Positions 1-9,903 of a stretch of DNA of 64,000 nucleotides are shown in pieces. The notes beneath the pieces are model-generated. The model had not been told where the DNA came from, ran no database searches, and saw nothing but the letters and a program-made list of their open reading frames with translations. The first letter of the stretch is position 1. The number at the start of each line of letters is the position of its first letter. Position numbers and translations under genes: made by a program. The stretch is taken from positions 1 through 64,000 of the forward strand of contig JBQTIB010000002.1 in assembly GCA_052389435.1 (NCBI GenBank), in the 5' to 3' direction. The stretch comes from JBQTKD01 sp052389435 (GTDB taxonomy: Bacteria > Actinomycetota > Actinomycetes > Sporichthyales > Sporichthyaceae).

Positions 1-2
1 CG

Positions 3-1217
3 ACCCCGTCCGCCGGCACCATCGGCGGCCCGGTCGTGAGCCCGACACCGACCCCGCTGCCGCCACCGTCCACGAACTCCATCGGCGGCCCGCGGATGAC
101 CGAACGCGGTCTCGTGTTCGGCCCGGGCGCGACCGGGATCCCGGGCACGACCGCAGCCTCCTGGGTGGTCGCCGACGCCGACACCGGCGCGGTGCTCGCG
201 GCCAAGAATCCGCACGGCAAGTACCGCCCGGCCAGCACCCTGAAGACCCTGCTCGCCCTGACCATGGCCCCGCGCCTCGACCCGAACTCCACGGTCGTCG
301 CCGACAAGAGCGACGAGAACCAGGAGGGCACCCGGGTCGGCATGATCTCCCCGCAGGCCTACAAGGTCGACGACCTCTGGTACGGCCTGCTCCTGCGCTC
401 CGGCAACGACGTCGCCAACGCCCTGGCCCGTGCCGGTGGCGGCACGGTCGAGCGCGGCATCCGGATGATGCAGGCCGAGGCCCGGCGCCTGCAGGCCCTG
501 GACACCACAGTGGTGAACCCGAGCGGCCTGGACGCCGACGGTCAGTTCGCCTCGGCCTACGACCTCGCGCTCTGGGGCCGGGCGGCCCTGGAGCGCCGCG
601 ATCTGCGGCACTACGTCTCGCAGCTGCGCCACCAGTTCCCGGGCAACCAGACCAAGACCGCAACCAAGCAGACCGCCAAGCCGTTCTGGGTCTACACCGA
701 GAACCGCTTGATCCTGCAGGGCTTCGAGGGCGCGATCGGGGTCAAGACCGGCTACACCACGCTCGCCCAGAACACGCTGATCGCCGCTGCCGAGCGCAAC
801 GGGCGCACGATCATCGCGACGCTCATGTACACCCCGTTCGGGCAGATCACCAAGGAAGCCGGCGCGCTGCTGAACTGGGGTTTCAACGCCGTCGGGGTGG
901 CCCAGCCGGTCGGCGAGCTCGTCGAGCCGGTCTCCGCCTCCGTTCTCTCCCCCGAGGACGAGGGCTTCGTCTCCTCCGGCTCGAACCAGGCCGAGGTCGC
1001 GGCCCCCGCCAAGGGCGCCGACAAGAGCACCAGCTCAGCTGGCAGCAACAACAGCGGTAGCACCCCGATCAACGCGACCCCGGTCTCGAACAACGAAACG
1101 CTGCGCTGGTCGGCGGTCGCGGGCTCGGCCCTGGTGGCGCTGCTGGTACTCCTCGGTGCCGCCCGACTCGTGGCCAGCAAACGGCGCTACCGCCGCTACG
1201 GCGCCTACCGATTCTGA
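3..1217 (+). CDS. D-alanyl-D-alanine carboxypeptidase (PBP5-type, S11), 5' end outside window
   Basis: Probable membrane-anchored penicillin-binding protein that trims the terminal D-Ala of peptidoglycan stem peptides outside the membrane. The frame is open from base 3, so the start codon and signal peptide lie upstream of the window. All three serine-penicillin-enzyme motifs are intact: SxxK as STLK (nt 234-245), SxN as SGN (nt 399-407) and KTG (nt 744-752). After the catalytic domain comes a Ser/Asn/Gly-rich linker, then one membrane segment (about nt 1105-1170) and a basic Arg/Lys tail, the usual actinobacterial C-terminal anchor. The paralogue at 8180-9508 has the same layout but KPG in place of KTG. 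It converges with the 2H phosphoesterase gene, leaving 7 bp between stops. Confidence 0.9.
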   Translation, partial: TPSAGTIGGPVVSPTPTPLPPPSTNSIGGPRMTERGLVFGPGATGIPGTTAASWVVADADTGAVLAAKNPHGKYRPASTLKTLLALTMAPRLDPNSTVVADKSDENQEGTRVGMISPQAYKVDDLWYGLLLRSGNDVANALARAGGGTVERGIRMMQAEARRLQALDTTVVNPSGLDADGQFASAYDLALWGRAALERRDLRHYVSQLRHQFPGNQTKTATKQTAKPFWVYTENRLILQGFEGAIGVKTGYTTLAQNTLIAAAERNGRTIIATLMYTPFGQITKEAGALLNWGFNAVGVAQPVGELVEPVSASVLSPEDEGFVSSGSNQAEVAAPAKGADKSTSSAGSNNSGSTPINATPVSNNETLRWSAVAGSALVALLVLLGAARLVASKRRYRRYGAYRF

Positions 1218-1224
1218 CGCAGCT

Positions 1225-1764
1225 TCAGGCGGGTCCCGGTGAGGAGCCGAAGCTGAAATCCACCTCGGGACGCCACACGCCGTCCGATCCGTGCTCGTAG
1301 AGGCTGAAACCCCACACCGAGAAACGGGCCTCGTACTGGGCCAGCTTGTCGAACGCGTGCGAGAGCGCCTCGTCGGCGATGTCGTGGGCCACCGTCACGT
1401 GCGGGTGGTAGCCGAACTCCAGTTCGCGGTGCGCCAACGGCCCGCTGCGCACCTGGCGTTCCAGGAGCTCGCAGTCCGAGATGCCCTCGGCAAGGGTGAC
1501 GAAGACGACCGGTGACGCCGGCCGGAACGTGCCGGTGCCCCGCAGCAGGATGTCGAAGGTCGTCGCCCCGGCCGCGATCGCGCGCAGGTGGGCCTCGATC
1601 TCCGGGAGGGCCTCGACCGGCACCGGCGTGGGTGGCAGCAAGGTCACGTGCGTCGGGATCGAACGGGCCAGCGGGTCCCCGAAGTGCTCGCGATGGTTCT
1701 GCAGCTCGCTGCCGAACGGTTCCGGGATCGCGATCGCGACGCCGATGGTCCGCAGGTCGGTCAT
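1225..1764 (-). CDS. 2'-5' RNA ligase/2H phosphoesterase family protein
   Basis: 179 residues. Two HxT motifs define the 2H phosphoesterase fold: HVT at residues 39-41 and HVT at residues 122-124. Family members open 2',3'-cyclic phosphates or join or cleave 2'-5' linkages in RNA; the substrate here is unknown. The ATG at 1764 is chosen because similarity to the paralogue at 7588-8154 begins just after it (IGVAI-PEP); the longer upstream extension is arginine-rich and runs into trpS. It lies 10 bp after trpS and is probably co-transcribed with it. The same trpS-2H pairing recurs in the second arm, suggesting a selected link, perhaps to tRNA end chemistry (inference). Confidence 0.85.
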   Translation of the reverse strand: MTDLRTIGVAIAIPEPFGSELQNHREHFGDPLARSIPTHVTLLPPTPVPVEALPEIEAHLRAIAAGATTFDILLRGTGTFRPASPVVFVTLAEGISDCELLERQVRSGPLAHRELEFGYHPHVTVAHDIADEALSHAFDKLAQYEARFSVWGFSLYEHGSDGVWRPEVDFSFGSSPGPA

Positions 1765-1774
1765 CGGATCAGCC

Positions 1775-2806
1775 TCAGTGCTTCGCCGGCAGGAAGCCGA
1801 TCCGGTCGTACACCGAAGCGAGCGTCTCGGCCGCGACCGCACGGGCCTTCTCCGCGCCCTGGGCGAGGATCGCGTCCAGGCCGGCAACGTCGGCCAGGTG
1901 CGCGTTGGTGCGCTCGCGGAACGGCGTCACGAAGTCGACCACCGCCGCGGCGACGTCCTTCTTCAGGTCGCCGTAACCGCGGCCTTCGTAGGCGGCGACG
2001 AGCTCGGGGATGGCCGTGCCGGTCAGGGCCGAGGAGATCGTGAGCAGGTTGGAGATCCCGGCCTTGTGCTCGGAGTCGAAACGGATCTCCCGCTCCGAGT
2101 CGGTGACCGCGCTCTTCACCTTCTTCTCCGAGACCTTGGGCTCGTCGAGCAGCTCGATGATGCCTCCCGGCGAGGAGGAGGACTTGCTCATCTTCGCCGT
2201 CGGGTCCTGCAGATCGGTGATCTTCGCGGTGGCCTTGAGGATGTACGGCGCGGGCACCGTGAGGGTCTGGCCGTAGCGGTGGTTGAACCGCTGCGCGAGG
2301 TCGCGGGTCAGCTCCAGATGCTGACGCTGGTCCTCACCGACCGGGACCTGGTCGGCGGCGTAGAGCAGGATGTCCGCGGCCTGCAGGATCGGGTAGGTGA
2401 ACAGCCCGACCGTCGAGCGGTCGGTGCCGCCCTTCGCCGACTTGTCCTTGAACTGCGTCATCCGCGAGGCCTCGCCCATGCCGGTGAGGCAGTTCATCAC
2501 CCAGGCCAGCTGGGCGTGCTCGGGCACCTGGCTCTGGACGAAGAGCGTGCACCGGTCCGGCTCGAGGCCGGCGGCCAGCAGCTGCGCCACCGAGACCCGG
2601 GTGCGCTGCCGGAGCAGCGCCGGGTCGTGTTCGACCGTGATCGCGTGCAGGTCGGCGATGAAGTAAAAAGCGTCGTGGGTGTCCTGCAGCCCGATCCACT
2701 GCCGGACCGCCCCGAGGTAGTTACCCAGGTGGAACGAGTCGGCGGTCGGCTGGATGCCGGAGAGCACCCGTGGCCGCGCGGTGCGGGGAGCAGACATGGC
2801 GTTCAT
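1775..2806 (-). CDS. trpS: Tryptophanyl-tRNA synthetase (copy 1)
   Basis: Class I synthetase that charges tRNA-Trp in the cytoplasm. 343 residues. The HIGH-type signature is FHLGN (residues 25-29) and the second signature is KMSKS (205-209). The conserved GIQPTADSFHLGNYLGA opening identifies TrpRS. The first ATG overlaps the stop of the CorC-like gene by ATGA; a second Met at residue 4 is an alternative start. A second complete trpS lies at 6573-7586 and matches most positions by eye. Both copies keep the signature motifs, so neither looks decayed. Two TrpRS can reflect resistance to a TrpRS inhibitor such as indolmycin or simple gene duplication; the sequence alone does not decide. Confidence 0.97.
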   Translation of the reverse strand: MNAMSAPRTARPRVLSGIQPTADSFHLGNYLGAVRQWIGLQDTHDAFYFIADLHAITVEHDPALLRQRTRVSVAQLLAAGLEPDRCTLFVQSQVPEHAQLAWVMNCLTGMGEASRMTQFKDKSAKGGTDRSTVGLFTYPILQAADILLYAADQVPVGEDQRQHLELTRDLAQRFNHRYGQTLTVPAPYILKATAKITDLQDPTAKMSKSSSSPGGIIELLDEPKVSEKKVKSAVTDSEREIRFDSEHKAGISNLLTISSALTGTAIPELVAAYEGRGYGDLKKDVAAAVVDFVTPFRERTNAHLADVAGLDAILAQGAEKARAVAAETLASVYDRIGFLPAKH

Positions 2807-4140
2807 TCTTGCAGCCCGTCGCCATTGGACTGCCCGTCGATACTGGACTGCCCGTCGATCTCACCGGTGGAACGCGTCACCCGGACCCGAGCCACCCGGC
2901 GGCCGTCCAGCGCGCAGACCTCCAGGTCCCAGCCGTCGACGGTCACCACGTCACCGAGCCCGGCGATGTGGCCGAGTTGGGCCACCAGGAAGCCGGCCAC
3001 GGTCTCGTAGGGCCCGTCGTCAAGCTTCAGACCGGTGACCTCGGCGAAGTCGTCGAGGTTGAGCAGGCCGTCGACCTCCAGGTCACCGCTCGCGAGCTCC
3101 TGGGCCGGGTCGGGGGCCGCGTCGTACTCGTCGTGAATCTCCCCGACCAGCTCCTCGACGAGGTCCTCGACCGTGACGATGCCGGCGGTGCCGCCGTACT
3201 CGTCGACCACGATCGCCAAGTGTGACCGACTCGCCCGCAATGCGCTGAGCACCGGCAGCACCCGGTTGGTCGCCGGGAACGCGCTGACGTCACCCGCGAG
3301 ATCGCCGACGGTGGCCTCCTGGTCCGCCAGGATCGGGTCGAGCAGGTCGCGGATGTTGACGAAGCCGACGACATCGTCGTGCGAACCGCGCACCACGGGG
3401 TAGCGCGAGTGCGGACGGGACAGGACGAAGTCGATCGCGGCGTGCAGCGGCATCGCGGCGTCGATGAAGTCGACCTCGGTGCGCGGCACCATCACCTCGC
3501 GCAGCACGACCTCGCCGACGGCGAAGACCTCGCTGATGAGCTTGCGCTCGTCCTGCGTCAACGCCCCGTGCGCGCTCACCATCTCGCGCAGTTCGTCGGA
3601 GCTGATCGCCTCGTGTGTGGGCGCCGGCTCCCCCGCCGCGAGGGCGGCGCGACGGCCCGAGGCGAGCGGCAGCAGCCAGCGCAGGGGCGCGATCAGCACC
3701 GCAACCCGGTTCAGCGTGCCGGCCAGCGCGAGCGCGAAGACCTCCGCCCGGTGCGGAGCCAGCCGGAACGGCACCAGCTCACCGAGGGACAGCGCCACGA
3801 AGGAGACGACGAGCACGACGATCGCGGTCGCGGTGAACCGCGCCCAGTCCTGCTGCATCCCGGCTTCGACGAGTTTGGGCGAGAGGTCCTCGGCCAACGT
3901 CGTCGCACCCAGGGCCGCGGCCGAGACCGCCGACAGCACCGTGCCCACCCGCACGGTCTGGGAAATCCGCTCGGGGCGGGCGGCCAGGGCTGCCACCCGG
4001 CGCCCTCGCGGCCCGCGGTCGGCCAGCACGCGCAGGTTGTCCTCCCGGAGCGAGAACAGCGCCGCCTGAGCCAACGTGAGCAACCCGCCGAAGAACAGCA
4101 GGGCACAGACGCCGAACGCGCCAAGAACCGGAGAGTCCAT
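2803..4140 (-). CDS. CNNM/CorC-HlyC family membrane protein (DUF21-CBS-CBS-CorC)
   Basis: 445 residues. An N-terminal DUF21-type membrane domain (start MDSPVLGAFGVC, further hydrophobic segments to about residue 150) is followed by a CBS pair and a C-terminal CorC_HlyC domain. Recognisable pieces are the MVPRTEVDF entry to the first CBS motif and VVDEYGGTAGIVTVEDLVEE in the second. The family is linked to magnesium/cobalt efflux or homeostasis; haemolysin is only a historical name. The ATG at 4140 is chosen because it begins the first membrane segment. The stop overlaps the trpS start by 4 bp, so the order corC-like, trpS, 2H phosphoesterase looks like one transcription unit. Confidence 0.9.
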   Translation of the reverse strand: MDSPVLGAFGVCALLFFGGLLTLAQAALFSLREDNLRVLADRGPRGRRVAALAARPERISQTVRVGTVLSAVSAAALGATTLAEDLSPKLVEAGMQQDWARFTATAIVVLVVSFVALSLGELVPFRLAPHRAEVFALALAGTLNRVAVLIAPLRWLLPLASGRRAALAAGEPAPTHEAISSDELREMVSAHGALTQDERKLISEVFAVGEVVLREVMVPRTEVDFIDAAMPLHAAIDFVLSRPHSRYPVVRGSHDDVVGFVNIRDLLDPILADQEATVGDLAGDVSAFPATNRVLPVLSALRASRSHLAIVVDEYGGTAGIVTVEDLVEELVGEIHDEYDAAPDPAQELASGDLEVDGLLNLDDFAEVTGLKLDDGPYETVAGFLVAQLGHIAGLGDVVTVDGWDLEVCALDGRRVARVRVTRSTGEIDGQSSIDGQSNGDGLQE

Positions 4141-4199
4141 CAGGACTGACAGGGATGGTGCGGGCGGTCCACGGGCACAGCGTATGCGGGGTCGAGCGC

Positions 4200-6410
<2,211 letters not shown>

Positions 6411-6495
6411 GGGTACGGACAGCCTCCTGCGGTCGCCGACGTGCGTGCTGGACTCCTGCATCGCGAGCTTGCGAGCGATCGGCAGGCGCGTTCTT

Positions 6496-6509
6496 TCTTG
6501 ACGTCAAGA
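6496..6509. promoter_or_regulatory. Perfect 14-bp palindrome between icd and trpS copy 2
   Basis: The sequence TCTTGACGTCAAGA is a perfect inverted repeat in the divergent intergenic region, 86 bp upstream of the icd start and 64 bp upstream of the trpS start. Its symmetry and position suggest a binding site for a dimeric regulator. The left half also contains TTGACG, which resembles a -35 element. The binding protein is unknown. Confidence 0.5.
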
Positions 6510-6572
6510 TACCTGGGTCGGCGCCGGGTCCGCGCCGCGGCCGGCACCCGGGGGGGCTGCAAGAATGGGGCC

Positions 6573-7586
6573 ATGTCGTCTTCGCGGCCTCGGGTGCTCT
6601 CCGGCATCCAGCCAACCGCCGATTCCTTCCACCTCGGGAACTACCTCGGGGCGGTTCGGCAGTGGGTGGCGCTCCAGGAGGACCACGAGGTCTTCTTCTT
6701 CGTCGCCGACCTGCACGCGATCACGGTCGAAACCGACCCGAAACTGCTGCGCGAGCGGATCCGCCGCTCCGCCGCCCAACTGCTCGCCGCCGGCCTCGAC
6801 CCGGAGCGCTGCGCGCTGTTCGCGCAGAGCCACGTGCCCGAGCACGCGCAGCTCGCCTGGGTGATGAACTGTCTCACCGGGTTCGGCGAGGCCTCCCGCA
6901 TGACGCAGTTCAAGGACAAGTCCGCCAAGGGCGGCACCGACCGCGCCAGCGTCGGACTGTTCACCTACCCGATCCTGCAGGCGGCGGACATCCTGTTGTA
7001 CCAGCCGGAGCTCGTGCCCGTCGGCGAGGACCAGCGCCAGCACCTCGAGCTCACGCGGGACCTCGCCGGGCGGTTCAACCACCGCTACGGCGACACGTTC
7101 ACGGTGCCGAAGCCGTACATCCTCAAGGCGACCGCCAAAATCGTGGACCTGCAGGACCCGACGGCGAAGATGAGCAAGTCGAACTCCTCGCCCAGCGGCA
7201 TCGTCGAACTGCTCGACGACCCGAAGGTCTCGGCGAAGAAGGTGAAGTCCGCGGTCACCGACTCCGGCCGCGAAGTCCTGTTCGACCCGGAGAACAAGCC
7301 CGGCGTCGCGAACCTGCTGACCATCGCCTCCGAGCTCACCGGCACGCCGATCGACACGCTGGTCGCGAGCTACGAGGGCCGGGGCTACGGGGACCTGAAG
7401 AAGGACGTGGCCGAGGCCGTCGTGGAGTTCACCAGCGGCTTCGCCGAGCGGACGCGGGCCTACCTCGACGACACCGAGGCACTCGACGCCGTTCTCGCGC
7501 GAGGCGCCGAAACTGCTCGCTCGGTGGCCGCCGAAACCCTGCGCACGGTCTACGACCGCGTGGGCTTCCTGGCGGCGAAGAGCTGA
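6573..7586 (+). CDS. trpS: Tryptophanyl-tRNA synthetase (copy 2)
   Basis: 337-residue class I synthetase for tRNA-Trp. FHLGN is at residues 19-23 and KMSKS at 199-203; the body is collinear with copy 1 at 1775-2806. The ATG at 6573 is chosen by alignment with copy 1 and because the upstream in-frame extension is the arginine/glycine-rich antisense of icd. It is followed after a single base by the 2H phosphoesterase gene. Differences from copy 1 are scattered substitutions, not clustered damage, so both are probably functional. Which copy is the housekeeping enzyme cannot be told from sequence. Confidence 0.97.
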   Translation: MSSSRPRVLSGIQPTADSFHLGNYLGAVRQWVALQEDHEVFFFVADLHAITVETDPKLLRERIRRSAAQLLAAGLDPERCALFAQSHVPEHAQLAWVMNCLTGFGEASRMTQFKDKSAKGGTDRASVGLFTYPILQAADILLYQPELVPVGEDQRQHLELTRDLAGRFNHRYGDTFTVPKPYILKATAKIVDLQDPTAKMSKSNSSPSGIVELLDDPKVSAKKVKSAVTDSGREVLFDPENKPGVANLLTIASELTGTPIDTLVASYEGRGYGDLKKDVAEAVVEFTSGFAERTRAYLDDTEALDAVLARGAETARSVAAETLRTVYDRVGFLAAKS

Positions 7587-7587
7587 C

Positions 7588-8154
7588 ATGAGCGGCGGCG
7601 CGGGCGAACACACGATCGGGGTCGCGATTCCGATCCCGGAGCCGCACGGCCGCGAGCTGCAGTCCTGGCGCGAACAGTTCGGGGATCCGCTGGCCAAGCA
7701 GATTCCCACCCACATCACGCTGCTTCCGCCGACGGTCGTGCCCGACGAGGCCCTCCCGGGGATCGAGGAGCACCTGCGCTCCATCGCCGAGGCCGCCGAG
7801 CCGTTCTTCATCCATCTGCGCGGCACCGGCACCTTCCGCCCGGTGTCCCCGGTCGTCTTCGTGACCGTCGCCGAGGGAATCGCCGGCTGCGAACTGGTCG
7901 AGGCGGAGGTTCGGTCCGGCCCCCTCGCGCACCGCGATCTCGAGTTCGCCTACCACCCGCACGTGACCGTCGCGCACGACGTCGCGGCCGACCTCCTCGA
8001 CCACGCCTTCGACAAGCTCGCCGGCTACGACGCGCGTTTCGAGGTCTGGGGCTTCAGCCTGTACGCCCACGGGGCGGACGGGTACTGGCGTCCGCAGCGA
8101 GACTTCCCGTTCGGCGGAACGGCGCCACGACACAACGACGCCCCCACTCCGTAG
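7588..8154 (+). CDS. 2'-5' RNA ligase/2H phosphoesterase family protein (copy 2)
   Basis: 188 residues with the two HxT motifs of the 2H superfamily: HIT at residues 42-44 and HVT at 125-127. It is collinear with the copy at 1225-1764 and carries a short extra C-terminal tail. The start codon is 1 bp after the trpS stop, so translation is probably coupled. Expected activity is cleavage or joining at 2'-5' or cyclic-phosphate RNA ends; the substrate is not known. Confidence 0.87.
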   Translation: MSGGAGEHTIGVAIPIPEPHGRELQSWREQFGDPLAKQIPTHITLLPPTVVPDEALPGIEEHLRSIAEAAEPFFIHLRGTGTFRPVSPVVFVTVAEGIAGCELVEAEVRSGPLAHRDLEFAYHPHVTVAHDVAADLLDHAFDKLAGYDARFEVWGFSLYAHGADGYWRPQRDFPFGGTAPRHNDAPTP

Positions 8155-8179
8155 AGCAGGGGCGCCGGAGGCCGTACGG

Positions 8180-9508
8180 CTAGCGAACCGCTCCGAAGCG
8201 GCGGTACCTGCGGCGGGTGCGGACGGTGCGGGCCGCCGCGAGGAACATCAGGACGCCGACGAGGGTGCTGCCCGCGACGATCGACCAGCTGAAGCCGTCT
8301 GCGGCACCGAGCGGCGAGGCCTTCTGGAACGGGGAGGCCGAGTTCCCCGATCTCTTCAGCTTGTAGACCTTGGGGTCGACGACGACGTTGGCCGGCGCCC
8401 AGTCCTCGGCCGTGGTGATGTTCGGCGTCAGCGGCTCGACGAGCTGCCCGACGGGGGCCACCTTGCCGACGTTGGCGAAACCCCAGTCCAGAAGCTTTTC
8501 GGCGCCGGGGAAGACTCCGCCGCGACCGGCCCCCATGAGCGTCACCAGGATCGTGCGGCCGTCGCGCTCGGCGGCGGCGATCAGGGTGTTCTGCGCCAGG
8601 GTGGTGTAGCCCGGCTTGACGCCGATGGCGCCCGCGTACCGGCCGATGAGGCGGTTCTCGGTCTGCACCGTGAAGTTGCGGGAGTTGTCCTTGGTCGCGG
8701 TCGCCGTCCTGTTGCCCGGGAACGTCCAGCGCGTCGCAGCGGAGTACTTGCGGAAGTCCTTGCGACTCAAGCCCTCCCGGCCCCAGAGGGCGAGGTCGTA
8801 GGCGGAGGCGAACTGGCCATCCTCGTCCAGACCGCTGGAGTTCACCACGGTCGTGTCGTAGGCCTGCAGGCGCTGCGCCTCGGCCTGCATCATGCGGATG
8901 CCGCGCGCCAGGTCGCCGCCGGCTCCGGCCTTGGCCAGGCCGTTCGCGGCGTCGTTGCCCGAGCGCAGGAACAGCGCGTACCAGAGGTCCTCGACCTTGT
9001 AGGCCTGGTCCTTCACCATGCCGACCCGGGTGCCCTCCTGGGCGGTGTCCTGGAAGTCCGCCGTGTAGTGCGCACCCGGGTCGAGCCGCGGGAGCATCGT
9101 CAGGCCGAGCAGGGCCTTGAGCGTGCTGGCCGGGCGGCGCTTGCCGTGCGGGTTCTGCGCGGCGAGCACCTGACCGGTCTCCGCGTCGGACACGACCCAG
9201 GTCGGCGCGGACACCACGGGCAGCGGCGTCGCGCCCGCGGGAGCCACCAGGCCCGTCTCCGCCATGCGCGGTCCACCGACAGGCACGCCTCCCGGCGGAC
9301 CGGGCACGATCGCCGGCGCCGGGGTGGCCGTGGGCTGGGCGTTGGTGACGAAACTCGGAGCGTTCGGGTCCGGGTTCGCCTGGATCGGCGTTGCGGCAGC
9401 GGCGCCGGCGGCCATCAGCACGGCCAGGGAGGCGGCGGCCAACGGCGCGCCGAGGCGCCGCGTCCGGTTCCTCCCGGTACGGGTGGGATTGCTGGTGGAG
9501 TAGATCAT
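8180..9508 (-). CDS. D-alanyl-D-alanine carboxypeptidase paralogue with altered KTG box
   Basis: 442 residues. A signal peptide (basic Arg-rich n-region, then the hydrophobic run LAAASLAVLMAAGAAAA) precedes a Pro-rich linker and an S11 domain. STLK is at residues 128-131 and SGN at 183-185, but the third box reads KPG (298-300; Pro codon at nt 8612-8614) where the copy at 3-1217 has KTG. The KTG Thr normally helps bind the substrate carboxylate, so activity or specificity may differ. A C-terminal membrane segment and Arg-rich tail follow. The ATG at 9508 is chosen because the signal peptide begins soon after it. The neighbouring SCO4848-type membrane protein is divergently transcribed. Confidence 0.9.
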   Translation of the reverse strand: MIYSTSNPTRTGRNRTRRLGAPLAAASLAVLMAAGAAAATPIQANPDPNAPSFVTNAQPTATPAPAIVPGPPGGVPVGGPRMAETGLVAPAGATPLPVVSAPTWVVSDAETGQVLAAQNPHGKRRPASTLKALLGLTMLPRLDPGAHYTADFQDTAQEGTRVGMVKDQAYKVEDLWYALFLRSGNDAANGLAKAGAGGDLARGIRMMQAEAQRLQAYDTTVVNSSGLDEDGQFASAYDLALWGREGLSRKDFRKYSAATRWTFPGNRTATATKDNSRNFTVQTENRLIGRYAGAIGVKPGYTTLAQNTLIAAAERDGRTILVTLMGAGRGGVFPGAEKLLDWGFANVGKVAPVGQLVEPLTPNITTAEDWAPANVVVDPKVYKLKRSGNSASPFQKASPLGAADGFSWSIVAGSTLVGVLMFLAAARTVRTRRRYRRFGAVR

Positions 9509-9684
9509 GATGGGACAAGGGTAGGTTTCGCAGCGCCTCGACGGCCGGGAAATTGACCATCTGGCAGCAGACTTGGCCCAGGAGAGGGACACGCCCCCGC
9601 CGCAGGGGGAGGCGTTGCCCGTGGCGAAACTTGTCGCTTCAGTGCATATTGCCGCGGGCGGCCGACGCAGGAGACGGGAGTGCA

Positions 9685-9894
9685 GTGAAGCGCGGTGGAA
9701 TGTTCCTGATCGGGGTTGCGGCCTGGATGGTGTTCACCTGGTCGGTGTTCGCCAAGAACATGTGGTTCGGCGACACCGCCGACGACGAGAGCACCGGCTT
9801 CCTCGTCGTGCACTCGATCCTGATCGTCACCAACATGGCGGTGGCCGCGGCCCTGTTCGTGTTCGGACGGCACCTTCTCAAGCGCGCCGCCTAG
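9685..9894 (+). CDS. Small SCO4848-type membrane protein
   Basis: 69 residues, two predicted membrane segments (GMFLIGVAAWMVFTWSVFAKN and HSILIVTNMAVAAALFVFG) separated by an acidic stretch DTADDES, ending in a basic tail. It resembles the short SCO4848 family membrane proteins found beside D-Ala-D-Ala carboxypeptidase genes in actinomycetes, and here too the carboxypeptidase is the divergent neighbour. The GTG at 9685 has GGAG close upstream; an ATG at 9700 is the alternative. Function unknown; the neighbourhood suggests an envelope role. It ends 9 bp before the M20 hydrolase. Confidence 0.7.
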   Translation: MKRGGMFLIGVAAWMVFTWSVFAKNMWFGDTADDESTGFLVVHSILIVTNMAVAAALFVFGRHLLKRAA

Positions 9895-9903
9895 GCTGAA
9901 CCC

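Larger units (their letters stand above)
3..2806. repeat. Left arm of a diverged inverted three-gene duplication
   Basis: This arm holds carboxypeptidase (+), 2H phosphoesterase (-) and trpS (-). The same three families recur at 6573-9508 as trpS (+), 2H phosphoesterase (+), carboxypeptidase (-), which is an exact mirror image. The paralogous proteins align along their whole length with high similarity by eye, but the DNA has clearly diverged, so the event is old. It is defined by gene content and order, not by identical DNA. The left edge lies outside the window. Confidence 0.85.
6573..9508. repeat. Right arm of a diverged inverted three-gene duplication
   Basis: This arm holds trpS (+), 2H phosphoesterase (+) and carboxypeptidase (-), the mirror image of 3-2806. 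The spacer between arms is about 3.8 kb and carries the CorC-like gene and icd. In each arm trpS and the 2H gene run the same way and converge on the carboxypeptidase. Confidence 0.85.
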
